Source of the DNA: Tanypteryx hageni
Taxonomy: Eukaryota > Arthropoda > Insecta > Odonata > Petaluridae
NCBI GenBank assembly: GCA_028673005.1
Contig: CM054118.1
Span: forward strand, 60,135,401 to 60,199,400
Length of the DNA: 64,000 nucleotides
Reading direction: 5' to 3'
The notes under the pieces were generated by a model. The model ran no database searches. It worked only from the letters and a program-made list of their open reading frames with translations, and was not told the DNA's origin. The position numbers were made by a program, and so were the translations under genes. The first letter of the stretch is position 1, and the number at the start of each line of letters is the position of its first letter. Shown piece after piece: positions 22,080 through 33,114 of this stretch.

Positions 22080-25000
22080 TGCTTCTCTTAGCGCTTATCC
22101 ACCTTTTTAGCACGCCCCGTGCTCGAATGAAGATATGTTTTGTGAAATACTAAATTTGACTTGTACTCCGCACCAAAAGTGTTTACTTACTTCTGCAAAT
22201 TTTTTTGCGGTGCACCTCGGACAATAATGTGTTTGATAGTAAGGGTTAATTCAGTTTTGGAAAAAATATGCAGTCATTTACATTTGCATTGGACTGTCAG
22301 ACTCGTTATAAGAAGTTTATATCGGTAGGCGCCTTATATTCTGCATAGTGATTTTTTAAGCTTAAAATATTAGAGCCTAGTCCGCAAAATATTATACGGC
22401 TCCTTCACGTAATTTGATTACATGAGTCATCAAATTTATTGTTACCACAAATTACACGAGAGCTAAGAAAATATATCAGCAGAATGTGGCGTAACGTTTT
22501 GAAATGCAAAATATCATAGGGTCTCAAATTAAACTTGGCAATACAAACAATAGAAAACGAGCAACATAAAATAAGTGTGCATAAATGTAGAACTAGAAGT
22601 AAAAAAAATCCTTGTGACGTGAAAAATAATAATTAAATATATTAGGAGATTATAATTTCAGGTCATTTAATCCTTTATTTCATTTTCATATGGACGTACT
22701 TAATAGCTTCCAACTTAATTTCGTGGTCAACAGACACCGAATCAGCGTAACACACGTACATACCTTCTACCCTCATTCGCCTCCGGACTTGCCCAAGGCA
22801 GGTCATCTCCATTCGAATTTTCACTCCATATTTTTATGAAAAACTTCTTTCCTTTCAGTCCCCATCTCCACTTCCCTATCCATCGCTATAAAAGAATAAA
22901 TCAGAGTTTCATGGAGTTTAATAAAGCTTTTATAACCCAAAGGTCCGCTTTGAAATGGTCGTCTTCCTTCTTCAAATGCCTTGCTGCCCTCTTGCGTCAT
23001 TGTGACGTAGGTGGACATAACACCCGTCTATAACGAGGCGACGCGGAATCATAGAGGGAAAAATAGAAGGTCCTGACAGATATCGTTAAAACTTTATGTC
23101 AGCTCCCACTCCACCGCAGATATTATGTGTTTTGTCTGCGGTTTCTCGTCGAGACTTTGGAAGAGAAGACTCTCCATCACGGTTCTCCTTAAAGATTCTG
23201 TCGTTCCTCATAATAATTTTCCAGTGTTTTAGAAAGGTCCCATAAACTGCGTGCATTAACGCTGTACTCGTGATTATTATCGGTAATTCGAAGAAGATTC
23301 AACACCGCCATCTACGTGCTACTGTGGCGGATAATGCGCGCGAGGCATGATTAAAGTCGTGGGAATATAATCGAGCTCTCTTTCGTTACGACGTTCAGCG
23401 CTAAAAGGGTGCGTTAAATAGTTGATGGTTGGCTGCCGCAGGATATGATCGATTTTAAGAGCGTCTTCCGATGTCGATAATTTATACGACTCGCGTATCG
23501 AGGAAAAAATGTTTTATTTTCGTGAAATACCTTTTTATATTTGTTAGCCTTCGCATATTTCGATAATATAAAGGTGAAAATGACACCTAATCGAAATACA
23601 GAATTTACTTATGTTAAAAGAAGCTCATGTTTGTCTTTTATTAAATTTGGGATTACATTTGTTGTAAAATTCGTTTTTTTAATATCAAACATATTACTTA
23701 TCCATATATGGTTGGACGTATTTTTCGTGTATTTCATCGCGAAGTTTTAAACTGTCTCCCATATTCGCGGACATATAACCGTTTATCCTTTTACGTAAGC
23801 TCTAGTTTAAGTGACAAGCTTTGAATGCGCTTTAAAATTATGGCATAAACTCGATCGCTAAATACAGTGAAGAATTATTATAGATTTTTTTGTCTCTCTG
23901 AGCGGTAGTATTTAGTAAATTATTGTAACAGGCGAATGGTTTCTTTGTTTAGTTCATACGAATGCATATCGATTGCATTGCTGAAAAATTCAAGTCAATG
24001 AAATAAATTTACAGAACCTGAAAAGCGAATATTCGTGTGCTTGCGGTTTTGTCGCTGCGAGGATTGGTAAATTAAAAATAAAAAGAACAAACTGAGAGTT
24101 TCTGTCGTTAATTCAAAAAGGTAAATAAAAAGCTATAACGAAGTAATCATAAATTTTCGCTTTAGTTATCAAAAATGGAATTTTCAGTATTTGTACTCGC
24201 CCACTTAATGCTGAATCTCGAATTCAGTACAATATAAAGCTGAACTTACTCACCGTTTCCCAGGAAATTTACGATAGAAATTATTTATTGGTTCCAAACA
24301 TTAAATATAATTTTCGTTAAATGGTGCGATTATTACCGATTTCTTATTCTTTTTGCCTCAGCTTTTTTTGGCTCAAGTTGCCACCTTAATTCTCAATTAA
24401 TTTTGAGTGATAAAATAAGCTCATTTTTTAAAATCGTCAATAATGAATTAATTAAAAATTTCGCAAATCAAGCAATATATTGCGAGGCCATTTTTGCAAT
24501 GAATATTTTTATCGAACTTAAACTAAACGTGTTTGCACTAGTAAATGTGAGCGGAAACGTCTATTTTCGCGGGATGTTCTTCATTATCGATTTGTAAGAG
24601 GGATCGCTGATTTTACTAAACTGTTTCCATTCCTTTGATAAAGGAAATATTCGGCGGAATAGTAGATGAGAATTCTTAAGTTATTAAGATGTAATACACA
24701 GAATAGTTCTTAAAGTTCCATAGTTCTAGCTCCTCTCCGAATGTCTTCGTTTCTCTTCTATCGTTTCTTCGCCTCTCCCGTTCTCTGAACCTTAGTCGTG
24801 ATGTTGGAATAATTGCTTCCAAGAAAAGATATAGTAATAGAATGGTGGGCGAAATTTTAACTGAGCCTCCTTTCAATAGGACTATGTTCAACTCTTGCTA
24901 TTTATGGAGAAAGGTGGTGACTATGGGAATTGAATCAGTTGCTTCTCGCCCGGAGAAATTGATGAAATTGTCAGAGATTGGGGCAAGAATGGTAACAGAG

Positions 25001-25860
25001 AGAAATAGGATGAGATAAGTTCGGGATCCGAGAAGTGGTCAGGGAATACGGCACTTGATTGGTTATTCCCGCCTTTTTGGGAGTTTGCACGTGTTAGGAT
25101 TCTGAAGTTCGTCCCACTCAGATTCCACTGCTAATGAGCGGGCAGAGTTGGAGAGAAGGGATACGAGGAAGAAAGAAGGGCTTTGTGTTGGAATTGCTCG
25201 CAGTTTCACGGGTATATCGCATATCGACGTTTCGCTTGAAGACGTCTTGCGGTTGATGGAGAGAAATTATTTTTCATTATCATGAAACAATTTTTCATCA
25301 TTATTTGCAACTAGCGAAGGTTACCCGACGTTGCCCGAGCAACGCCGGACGCCTTCGGCGAATCAAATTATATCCCACCCACCACCACCAAATAGTTCAA
25401 TTTCTTGCCGGTAGTACGCTCTAGTGCCAAGGCCGTCGTCCCACCGACCGACCGACCACAACCCCCTAGTCATTTTTATGTAGTAGATTCACACAAAGCG
25501 GCATCGGAGATCTTTTGTTTAATACTGAGAATATGTTGGTTCAGTGGGAGGATGAGATTTGAATGTGAGAAGAAGGAAAAGAAGAAGATGGAGGTTGGTT
25601 TTGATGGCATTATATCGACCTGATTAGACCTTCCCACGCTCTCTTCTCGTTTGAAGAAAGTAAGGAGATTACATTGGGCGAAGGAATTTACAGGAGATAT
25701 GGGATAAAGATCTCGACCAAAGGGGACGCCCACACCTCTCCTTTCACTTTCCCTGCACATCACTCCCAAATACCTTAATACTGTCATCTCGTGCCGGTAA
25801 AAATGACCTTTTTTAGCTTCTTTTTGCAGCGTTGTAGGGAGGATATAATAGCCAGGAAGA
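22080..25860. other. Intergenic, no gene recognised
   Basis: Ordinary AT-rich sequence. At 25320-25370 a GC-rich patch with the hairpin CCCGACGTTGCCCGAGCAAC resembles an RTE-type head. Nothing else supported. Confidence 0.45.
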
Positions 25861-25864
25861 TGGA

Positions 25865-26432
25865 CTCTAGACTAGCGTTTCCCAACATTTTGAACTCCGA
25901 GAACCACTTCGGCAACCATTTCAGGCCCTGTGAACCACCCCATTACTTACACTAACCAGGTGGTGCCCCAATTATGGCCCGTGAATGGTTTTCGTGCGGC
26001 CCGCGAAGCTATGGTGAGAAAGAAATTGGAAAAATTTAACACAAAAATTCAGATATTTTTTGGATATTTTTGATAATAAAACTTTAAATATTGAAATGTT
26101 AACCTTAAAAGCCTTATTTACACTTGATTTTCACTTATATGGCACCTCAGAATACATAGAAAATTTCCGATTTGTACTCTAATCCGGCTCTAAACCAGCG
26201 TTTCTCAACCGCCGGTCCGTGATATTCCATTTTTCTCATAAAAGTTTTATAACGTTAATGAAAGGCTTTAGTTTCCAGTTGTCAAAGTGCAACAATGTCA
26301 AATTATTGGTGGTTTAAAAGTGATTTTACCGTCCCCTGGTGGATTATTCAGACAATACTCCGGTCCGCGGTAAACTTGCTTTCATTACACCGGTCCACGA
26401 TGAACTTTCGGTCGAGAACCGCTACTCTAGAC
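25865..26432. mobile_element. hAT-type non-autonomous element with 8-bp target duplication
   Basis: CTCTAGAC occurs at 25865-25872 and 26425-26432. Between them the left end TAGCGTTTCCCAAC and the right end (reverse complement) TAGCGGTTCTCGACC are short inverted repeats. The target fits the nTCTAGAn preference of hAT transposases. A further hAT-like left end is nested at 26196. Confidence 0.6.
26196..26424. mobile_element. Nested hAT end pair
   Basis: Left CAGCGTTTCTCAACCGCCGG TCC; right (reverse complement) TAGCGGTTCTCGACC with an inner ACCGGTCCACG. The CCGGTCC motif in both ends links them. The preceding octamer CTCTAAAC differs by one base from the CTCTAGAC after the right end, so it is unclear which left end this right end belongs to. 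Confidence 0.45.
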
Positions 26433-26434
26433 TA

Positions 26435-29400
26435 AGTAAGAGTATGACTACTTTTTAGACATGCTTTTTATACAGATATTTCTGCGGACAAAACAGATCA
26501 CGTGTGCCTGCAAAGGCCTTGTTGGTTGTGTTATCATCTAAAAATCACCTTTTTCGCGTTATCGGAGAAAGCTCTCTTTATTTCTGCTGTCGTTCTCCCT
26601 TGAAGGCCTTTTCATCCTGAAAAATGACTCTACATCCGAGGTTTCGTATAATAGGAAAGGTAATCGAAATTAAGATTACATTATTCAGGCTGCATTTACT
26701 GTTTTCAACACCAACGAGTAACCTCAGAATCGCAAAAAGGAAAAACAACTTTGACTAAGTCTACGCCAATTGAAATAGGGTCAATTGTTAGTAAAACTAA
26801 ATTTGGCGCTGTCTAATTTGATCCATTCACCTAAGAATATAGCGTTCCGACCTTGATATTAACTTCTACGTATACTTTCGATGAGTGCAGTTTGCATATA
26901 AAATAGCGTAGCTTAATTACCCCTTTTTGGTAATGGAATCATATTTCCGCAGAAAATTAAATAATATTTACCTATTTTCTTCATTTCACAGTAATTACGT
27001 TATAATTATAAACATATACCACATGATTTCGATATCAATCAACTGCAGTTTAAGCTCATAAGCTTCCATCAATTAGAGCAACCGAATCGAAAATGCATAC
27101 GAATTTTTCCCTTCAATTCGTGAAGATTTAATACTGTTTTAGTCCTTCGGTTTTCACAATCTCTAAATAAGCGTACTTTAGCACTCGTTTCCGTACGATT
27201 GAATTGGATTTGGTTTGATTTTGAGGATGGACGGTCGAGTGATTTTTGGAGTCTAGTGACTGACGCGTATCCATAGCCCGCGGCAAACTGGAAATGAATG
27301 AAAAATAATGTTTCAAAGACTTTTCAATTCGTTTATGGGAAATGTAGGATGTAATGTTCCATTCAGCCTTTCGTGTTAGTGCCGTCAGGATGGTTTTTAA
27401 ATTATTGTATGGTGATATCATCATGGAGTTATAGTATACATACAATTTGTTGAATGCTGCATATGTCCTAGTTTTCGAAAATTTTCGCGCCGATTGAGTT
27501 AATTAGTATCGGCCTATATCAGAGAAGCTCGCAAAAACGATAAATTGACACGAATGGCTCATTGCAAAATCAAAAACTGCATATCAAATCCAGCTCTTTT
27601 AGATTTACACACGCCCTTTCAGTAAAATTTTTGGTGAAACCTACCTCACATCAATTAATTAAGGCAAATGCCTTCATTAGTTGACTGATAAGAAATTTTA
27701 AAGCGGTTTGTCTCATGATTCGCTGATAGCTTATTAATGCGGAAAAATATGCAAATAAATGTTTCGTGTAATAGGTTTATTTCTTGCCAATAGCATATTA
27801 TTACGTACATTTAGAAATGCCGAGGAATATTTTTTAGGCGATGTTCCTGGAAAAATGAAAGAAAAGTATTTTCTTCGCAATTGAATGGATTTAAATGTCT
27901 TGAATTAGGAATATATTTATCGAAAAAAATATTTGGGAACTTTTTGTCCTGAATTGCCAATCTTGGTAATCTTTCGACAATTCAATTTTTTGCCATCGTT
28001 GCTCCTATTTATAAAATATTTTATGAATCTTCGTCACTTCTAACATATACTGACTTAAACTCACCCATACTTTAATCTAAAATAAGTACCGGTTAATTTA
28101 TTAAGCTAGCGAAAACAATAATTTTCCAAACATTTTAAAATATTTTTATTTGAATAAGTTGCCCAAAATTAGGAAGTACTGAGAAAGAGTGTTCCTTTGT
28201 GATCCTTTGAGAGCTCTTTGAGAGCTTTTTGAGCTGAATGGGAGGCAGACAAAGGAACGCATCCTAGAGGAATGGAACACATGAGAGAAATAGGAATTGG
28301 AAAGAGGCGATAAGAGATGCAGGCAAACTAATAACCGTATCTTTGTCTCACAAAGGTACAGATATTAGAAGATGAAGTAACGAATTCTTAGAAAGGAATA
28401 AAGAAATAGGGGGAGCAGAATGGATTGAAATGAAGAAAGCATAATGGAAAATGAAGGAAAAAATAAAATGGAATAAGAAACCGAGAATAAGAATAGAGGG
28501 ATAAAGAAGTTTAAATGTAAAGAGAGAGAGGCAAACGGCCATTTTTAACAAAAGAAATTTTCGTACTTCCAGTAGCGGCAATGCACGCTACCCCATGGGA
28601 ACAGAGGAGAGGTCGTAACGGCCGGTGTTCCAATCTCCAGAAAAAAAATAAATAAAACAGTTGACTCGCGAAGTCTCCTCCGTGCGCACCGTGCAGAACT
28701 CTTGTGCCTCGAAGCGTGGAGGGGCAAATGGCGGGTCATTCCGTGTACCTTCCAGTCCACCTTCTTCACTCTTATCCTTCCGCTAAGGCCCAAAAACTTA
28801 TATTAAAAGAGGCCCTCCCCACAAAACATAGGGCCTTCCTGCAAAAAACGCCGAAACAAGTGGGAGAGAAGAGCAGAATTAGGATATAGCCCCTCTTGTC
28901 GTCGTGGATGTGGAAGTGTGCGAAATATTGAAGTAGTTAGTTCCACGCCTACGCAATTGCGTATGGAAACGAGTCTCGCCTAAGCTTCTTAACTGCCTCC
29001 TCCTCCCCTTTCTGCCCATCCTGTTCCTGCCGCCGTCTCTCTCATCCTACCCCGTCACGTATTTGGATTGCGCTCCGCCGTCGCATTCCATGAGGCCTCT
29101 TATGCGGCTTCGTCGAAAATGCGCTAATAACACATATAGGGAGGTAAAGAGGTCATTCCGCAACTTTTTAATCTTAACGCTTGATTTCACGGCTGATTCG
29201 TTTCTGAAATTTAAGCCTAGGCGATCATATTTGTCTTTGGGGATCGACTCGGTGGTGCACAAGTTGTAACGCACTTTGTTTTGTTTGCTGTCTTAACTCG
29301 CTAACCTTTGTTTTAAAAGAAAACTACCCTCTTTCCTTTATGCATATCTCCACCTACTATTGGCACACAAAATATTTACTCTTTTTCCCGACTCCTATGG

Positions 29401-29700
29401 CGAGCTGCTGCATAGAAACCATTTCGTTCAAAAATGGGTGGTTAGTTTTCTGACGCAATATAAAAACGCGCGTTTTATTTGTTTGAGGTTTATTTAGAAT
29501 TGTAAACTACTGAAAAGTTTTTATAAACTAAGCGCTAATTTAATTGTAACATAAAGTAATACATTCAATAATTAATTTTAACGGTATATTCGTACTCTTT
29601 ATCTTGTCAGCTTGCCAATGCAATGACTTCTGTCTCGTGATATGTACATATTGCTTCCATTTCTAAATTTTCCTCCTATCACTCCGATTTCTCCAAAAAA
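26435..29700. other. Intergenic, no gene recognised
   Basis: A short CTTTGAGAG triple repeat at 28205-28232 and a purine-rich stretch at 28250-28540. GC rises at 28560-29060, where both strands carry frames without recognisable domains. Confidence 0.45.
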
Positions 29701-29714
29701 TGTCCTCCAAGATT

Positions 29715-29997
29715 TTTCAAAGAAAGTTCTTCTGCAGTTTTGTTATATTACACATGGTGGATATATGGTGGGCACGGGATTCGGGCGCAAAAATGTCCTC
29801 AAACCAGTCGGTAATTATTTCCCTAGTTACCCAGTCCCTCTCGTTGGCAATATATTGTTCTGTAAATATCAGAACGCCCTTTAAAGCCCAAGGATGAGTG
29901 CCCTCGTCAATGGCGAATAGCTTGCATTTATGAGTTCCAGCTGCATGCTGGGTGCCTCCTTTGCCATCGTTGGAGTTATTATGTTAATTCGGTAATA
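29715..29997 (-). pseudogene. Tigger/pogo-type transposase fragment
   Basis: The minus strand encodes HKCKLFAIDEGTHPWALKG, then YIANERDWVTREIITDWFED then IFAPESRAH. This is the CENP-B/Tigger DDE core pattern (K-x-L-x-I-x-x-x-x-x-P-R-x-x-K-G ... W-M/V-T-x-x-x-F-x-x-W-F). It meets a TGA soon after and nothing of the HTH or later catalytic residues is left. It lies some 450 bp beyond the NHR gene's 3' end. Confidence 0.6.
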
Positions 29998-30396
29998 ACT
30001 GATGATTAATATTCACTTCAGCGAATGAAAAAAGTGTCATTACCCCCAATAAATTCTTAAGATCATGAAATTTAATTTATTCGAACTAGTAGAATTTTCA
30101 ATAATCTTGAACTGTGCATCGAAAAGTGCACAAGTACAACTATGCTATAAATAATGGCATAAAGGAGGCTTATTCTAACATATTACTTCAGTCGAATGAA
30201 TTATTAAGTCAGGTAAATAAATAACATACAGCAAGTTATGGTATAATAAGAGTTCGCAAATTAATCCATATGCTAGATGGGATTATTTTAGAATTGGTAA
30301 ACATGGATAACAGTCTAGTAGTAATAGTGTATTTTGTAAACTCGATCGTTCGTTGAAAGCACAGAAATAATCCCTTAGATAAAGGTTAAAGTTACA

Positions 30397-30402
30397 TTTA
30401 AT
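30397..30402 (-). terminator. Candidate poly(A) signal ATTAAA of the NHR gene
   Basis: ATTAAA on the minus strand, about 50 nt past the TAA stop of exon 5. This is the commonest variant of AATAAA. No canonical AATAAA is seen close by, so the call is tentative. Confidence 0.35.
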
Positions 30403-30450
30403 TATATAAATTTTGTAAACAATATATGTTTTCTATTATTCTTGAAACTA

Positions 30451-30612
30451 TTATGACGAGGCAATAGTGACCATGGCTGCACCGCCTCGAAGATCGAAGA
30501 TTCCGTAAGCTGAAGAGGGTACGTTGGATGCAGCGGGTCCCCGATCGTATCCGTTGGTAAGGAAGTGAAGGGTGCCGAACTGATTCCTCATTACACCAAC
30601 TCTTTCACCAAC
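30451..30612 (-). CDS. NHR gene exon 5: domain end and stop
   Basis: The acceptor AACTTTAG precedes 30612. It encodes VGERVGVMRNQFGTLHFL, then the signature TNGYDRGPAASNVPSSAYG, FDLRG and VTI, then ASS and TAA. This is the most family-like exon: the LHFxxNGxDxGPAAxxVP core is intact. No RING coding sequence follows. Confidence 0.88.
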   Translation of the reverse strand, partial: VGERVGVMRNQFGTLHFLTNGYDRGPAASNVPSSAYGIFDLRGGAAMVTIASS

Positions 30613-32118
30613 CTAAAGTTAATACATATAGAATAATTCTGAAAATTCTGATTGAAATGATTTCCCTTATGAAAACTCTAGTATAAATTACTATGGGAGG
30701 GGTTACTTGAATACTTGCCTTCATATGTTTGAGATTGGGTCCGTAGTTCGAATTTTGTTCCGTGCCGTTTGAGTAAAAATCATCCCATATATACATCTGA
30801 ACAGAAGGTCTATAGAGAGATATTTATTATATAATTAACAGAGAAACCAGAGCTATAGAAAAAATATCTTAAATCGAGTGAAAATAATTGGCAATCAAAC
30901 ATTAAATGTTCTTTTACTTGTGAATGGATGAAATAATGTACAGTAAAGTAGAACGCGGTATTGACAAAAAATCCACTGTTACAATTGCTTTTATCTAATG
31001 ATGTTTTCTACAGGAGATTTTTCGATTAATCTTAAAAAATGAACGCATCGAAAAATTGATATCTTCATATTTTTAAATAGAATATTCAATTGAATATAAT
31101 GTGAAACGTTAGACTGAAAAAATATTAGCTAGTTAGAAAAGGGAATTTTATAAAGAGAATGATTTATTTCAATGGATAAATACAAAGGAGTACTCACGAT
31201 TTGTACATATCCGGTAAAATATCTGCATCTTAGGGAGTGCTTGTGATGACACCGATACCCACAAAGTAGGGAATTTCTCTGTTTTCTTTACCCAACGTTA
31301 TCTCAAATATTTCGTTATCCTTCAGTGGTCTATTCGTGAAAACAGCTGAGTAGTTGGAATGACCCAATCTGTAATGAATGGACGATGAATTACTAGTAAT
31401 ATTAATTAATACTAATTATTAGTAGTATAAAACGTTAATATTCCCTACTCCAATAAATATGTTTTAAGGCATAATACAGGCGGTCGCATTCAAACGGTGG
31501 AGAAAAAAACGATCATTCATTCATTTTGCAAAACTCACTTAATTTTTTGCACTGTACGCCCATCGGACAGTATTGCAATATTTTTTCCACACCTTGAATG
31601 GAAAGTCAATTTATCTACCTTCTCTTCTTTCTCTTCAGAAAATTTTCCACTATTATCTGAGGAGAAAAAAATAATTTCATTTATATCGCTGTTAATATAT
31701 TTGGATGGTTCTTTTTTATGGTTCGCAGAACGTTTTCTAAAAAATAATGAGTAACAATTTAAATTTTTCTTCAGAGGTGGTAAAATATGTATCAAAATAT
31801 CTATATTCCACGTTGTTCAGTAATATGAGCCATAAAATTACCTTCCGACACCCCTTGTATGTATATCACCCGCTTTCGCTCGCACTCAGTCACTCGATGT
31901 GTTACGTACAAATCAGCGCGGTTTGACGAATTGCTGGATTCCGCTCGGGCAGCGAACGTGTCCACCCAGTCACCCGTTTTGTTCCGCACGCTCTTCAGTG
32001 AGAGTTTAATGCCTCTGCTCGTGCCTGGGATGGTGTAACAGTCAGCATCTGGCGTCAGCTCCAGCACCGTGCTTTGGAAGAGAGAAAACGCTATTAAAAT
32101 GAAGCACGACTTCTCCAT
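30451..32118 (-). CDS. Secreted NHR (Neuralized homology repeat) domain protein, five exons
   Basis: Exons on the minus strand: 32118-31842, 31656-31539, 31368-31198, 30809-30719, 30612-30451. They total 819 nt (272 codons plus TAA) and every junction is in phase (1, 2, 2, 0). Residues 1 to about 20 form a signal peptide (MEKSCFILIAFSLF). Residues 21-108 are a polar spacer with sequons N46 and N63 and cysteines 27 and 79. Residues about 109-270 are one NHR domain: LTFHSRCGKNIAIL, then FTNRPLKDNEIFEI, FVGIGVITSTP, YGPNLKHM, VGERVGVMR, GTLHFLTNGYDRGPAASNVP, YGIFDLRG and VTI in family order, with sequons N137 and N203. NHR domains fold like SPRY and bind protein partners; in Neuralized ubiquitin ligases they bind the Delta/Serrate tails. 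Here no RING follows, because the stop comes right after the domain. With a signal peptide, an extracellular or lumenal role is inferred; the ligand is unknown. Codon 178 is TAA (31230-31232), so this allele may be broken. Domain assignment is strong; function is not known. Confidence 0.82.
30719..30809 (-). CDS. NHR gene exon 4
   Basis: The acceptor CTCTCTATAG (ending at 30810) gives the phase needed by exon 3. A nearer AG at TTCTGTTCAG would put the exon out of frame and is rejected. The exon encodes YIWDDFYSNG and YGPNLKHMK, the family's W-x-x-x-G and YGxNLDxL segment. It ends at AAG|GCAAGT, a non-canonical but well-formed GC donor. Confidence 0.75.
31198..31368 (-). CDS. NHR gene exon 3, carrying an in-frame TAA
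   Basis: The acceptor TTACAG precedes 31368 and the donor GTGAGT follows 31198. The exon encodes the central NHR strands (VFTNRPLKDNEIFEITLG, FVGIGVITSTP). The codon after STP is TAA at 31232-31230, then the frame goes on as DADILPDMYK, which fits the family's next segment. The stop is therefore a single-codon interruption and not an exon end. Confidence 0.8.
31539..31656 (-). CDS. NHR gene exon 2: domain start
   Basis: The acceptor TTTTTTTCTCCTCAG precedes 31656 and the donor GTGAGT follows 31539. The exon encodes an acidic linker (SEEKEEK) and the opening NHR strand FHSRCGKNIAILSDGRTV, matching the family pattern FHxxxGxNIxLxxDGxxA. It ends in phase 2. Confidence 0.85.
31842..32118 (-). 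CDS. NHR gene exon 1: signal peptide and spacer
   Basis: ATG at 32118 opens 92 codons plus one base before the donor AAG|GTAATT (31841). It begins with a lysine and a hydrophobic run, then enters a charged region with NKT and NSS sequons and a Cys at 27 and 79. The single leftover G joins AT of exon 2 to give Asp, which keeps the frame. This start is preferred because the hydrophobic leader follows it immediately; no earlier in-frame methionine gives a better leader. Confidence 0.75.
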
Positions 32119-32201
32119 ATTCGACGTTTATAATCTCGCGATGAACGACGTGCTCCTTCTTTCAAGCGAAGACTTTAAATTACGCCTTTGCCTCGAGGAA
32201 G

Positions 32202-32214
32202 GGATATTTATGCG
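32202..32214 (-). promoter_or_regulatory. Possible TATA-like box upstream of the NHR gene
   Basis: The minus strand reads GCATAAATATCCC about 90 nt before the start codon. Position and sequence would suit a TATA element with a short 5' UTR. No initiator was recognised and AT-rich DNA gives such matches by chance. Confidence 0.22.
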
Positions 32215-32794
32215 AATTCCTCATTTATTTTTGGTAAACAAGATAGTCAGTATTTTCATTAATGAAACAAAAGATACAATCAAACTTCTTACTACTTTTA
32301 TACCAAACATCCTTACATTTGCCACTGAGTTCTCTACTTTTGCCTGCCATCCTCTCAACTGTAAAAAGATTAAAGGTTAAATATAGAGACCCCCACATCA
32401 CTCAACAGCTGGTAGACACTTTTGAATCTTTTTACGCCCATGCAAGCAGAAAGATTATAATAATTATATTATAGAGTTTATTCATGTTAAAGTATTAACT
32501 ATATAAAAGTGGGTTATAAAAATTCACTTTTATATCTTCATTTGTATTTAGTTTGCAGATACACAAAAACGTGTCTAATTCATATAAAAGGGAAACTATC
32601 CGACGCCATGACCCAAGTGAGGCATTTTATTTTTCATTTGATTATTTTAATTGATTTTGTGCGAAAGGCAGTTTTACTGTTTCTTGGGTCAAATGATTCC
32701 TAAGCTTGATGAACCAATGACCATGTCCGTGAATTCGAGTACCATCGATTTTTTATAATGAGAATAACATTATGCGACACAAAAAATCGCGAGC

Positions 32795-33110
32795 TTCGTA
32801 GACGTTGTAGTTGCTAACACGAGCGCTATCCACCAGTAATCCGAGGCTCGAATCCTGCGCGAGTAGGATTTTTCTCAAGGTCACCCGGCCCCCTGTTTGC
32901 GTAGTTTGAGGAGACCGCGCAAATTCAGCTGTTCCGTCCTTCGGAAGGGACGTTAAGCTGTTGGCCCCCCTGGTGTTCTTCGTAAGAGCAGGCAAATGCC
33001 GGCACCGGGTTTCCCTCCTCCCTCCCCGGTTATTCATTGCACTACCTCTGAGATACCCATTTGTGCTGTAAGAGAGGTGAATTGACTGGGCATTCAAACA
33101 AACAAACAAT
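32795..33110 (+). mobile_element. SINE with conserved core and (CAAA)n tail
   Basis: A box-B-like GGCTCGAATCC near the 5' end is followed by a core (CCGTCCTTCGGAAGGGACGT TAAGCTGTTGG) seen in many arthropod retroposons, then TGCCGGCACCGGGTTTCCC, and the tail AAACAAACAAACAA. Imperfect flanking GCGAGCTTCG / GCGAGGCTCG may be target-site duplications. The long minus-strand frame across it is spurious. Confidence 0.65.
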
Positions 33111-33114
33111 GCGA

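Noticed and set aside
30605..30796. 63-codon contiguous frame taken as a small gene
   Set aside because: Its first part is exon 4 of the NHR gene; the remainder is intron read-through past the GC donor.
32069..32474. Plus-strand frames of 103 and 70 codons
   Set aside because: They overlap exon 1 and the upstream region of the NHR gene on the other strand; hydrophobic AT-driven composition and no motif.
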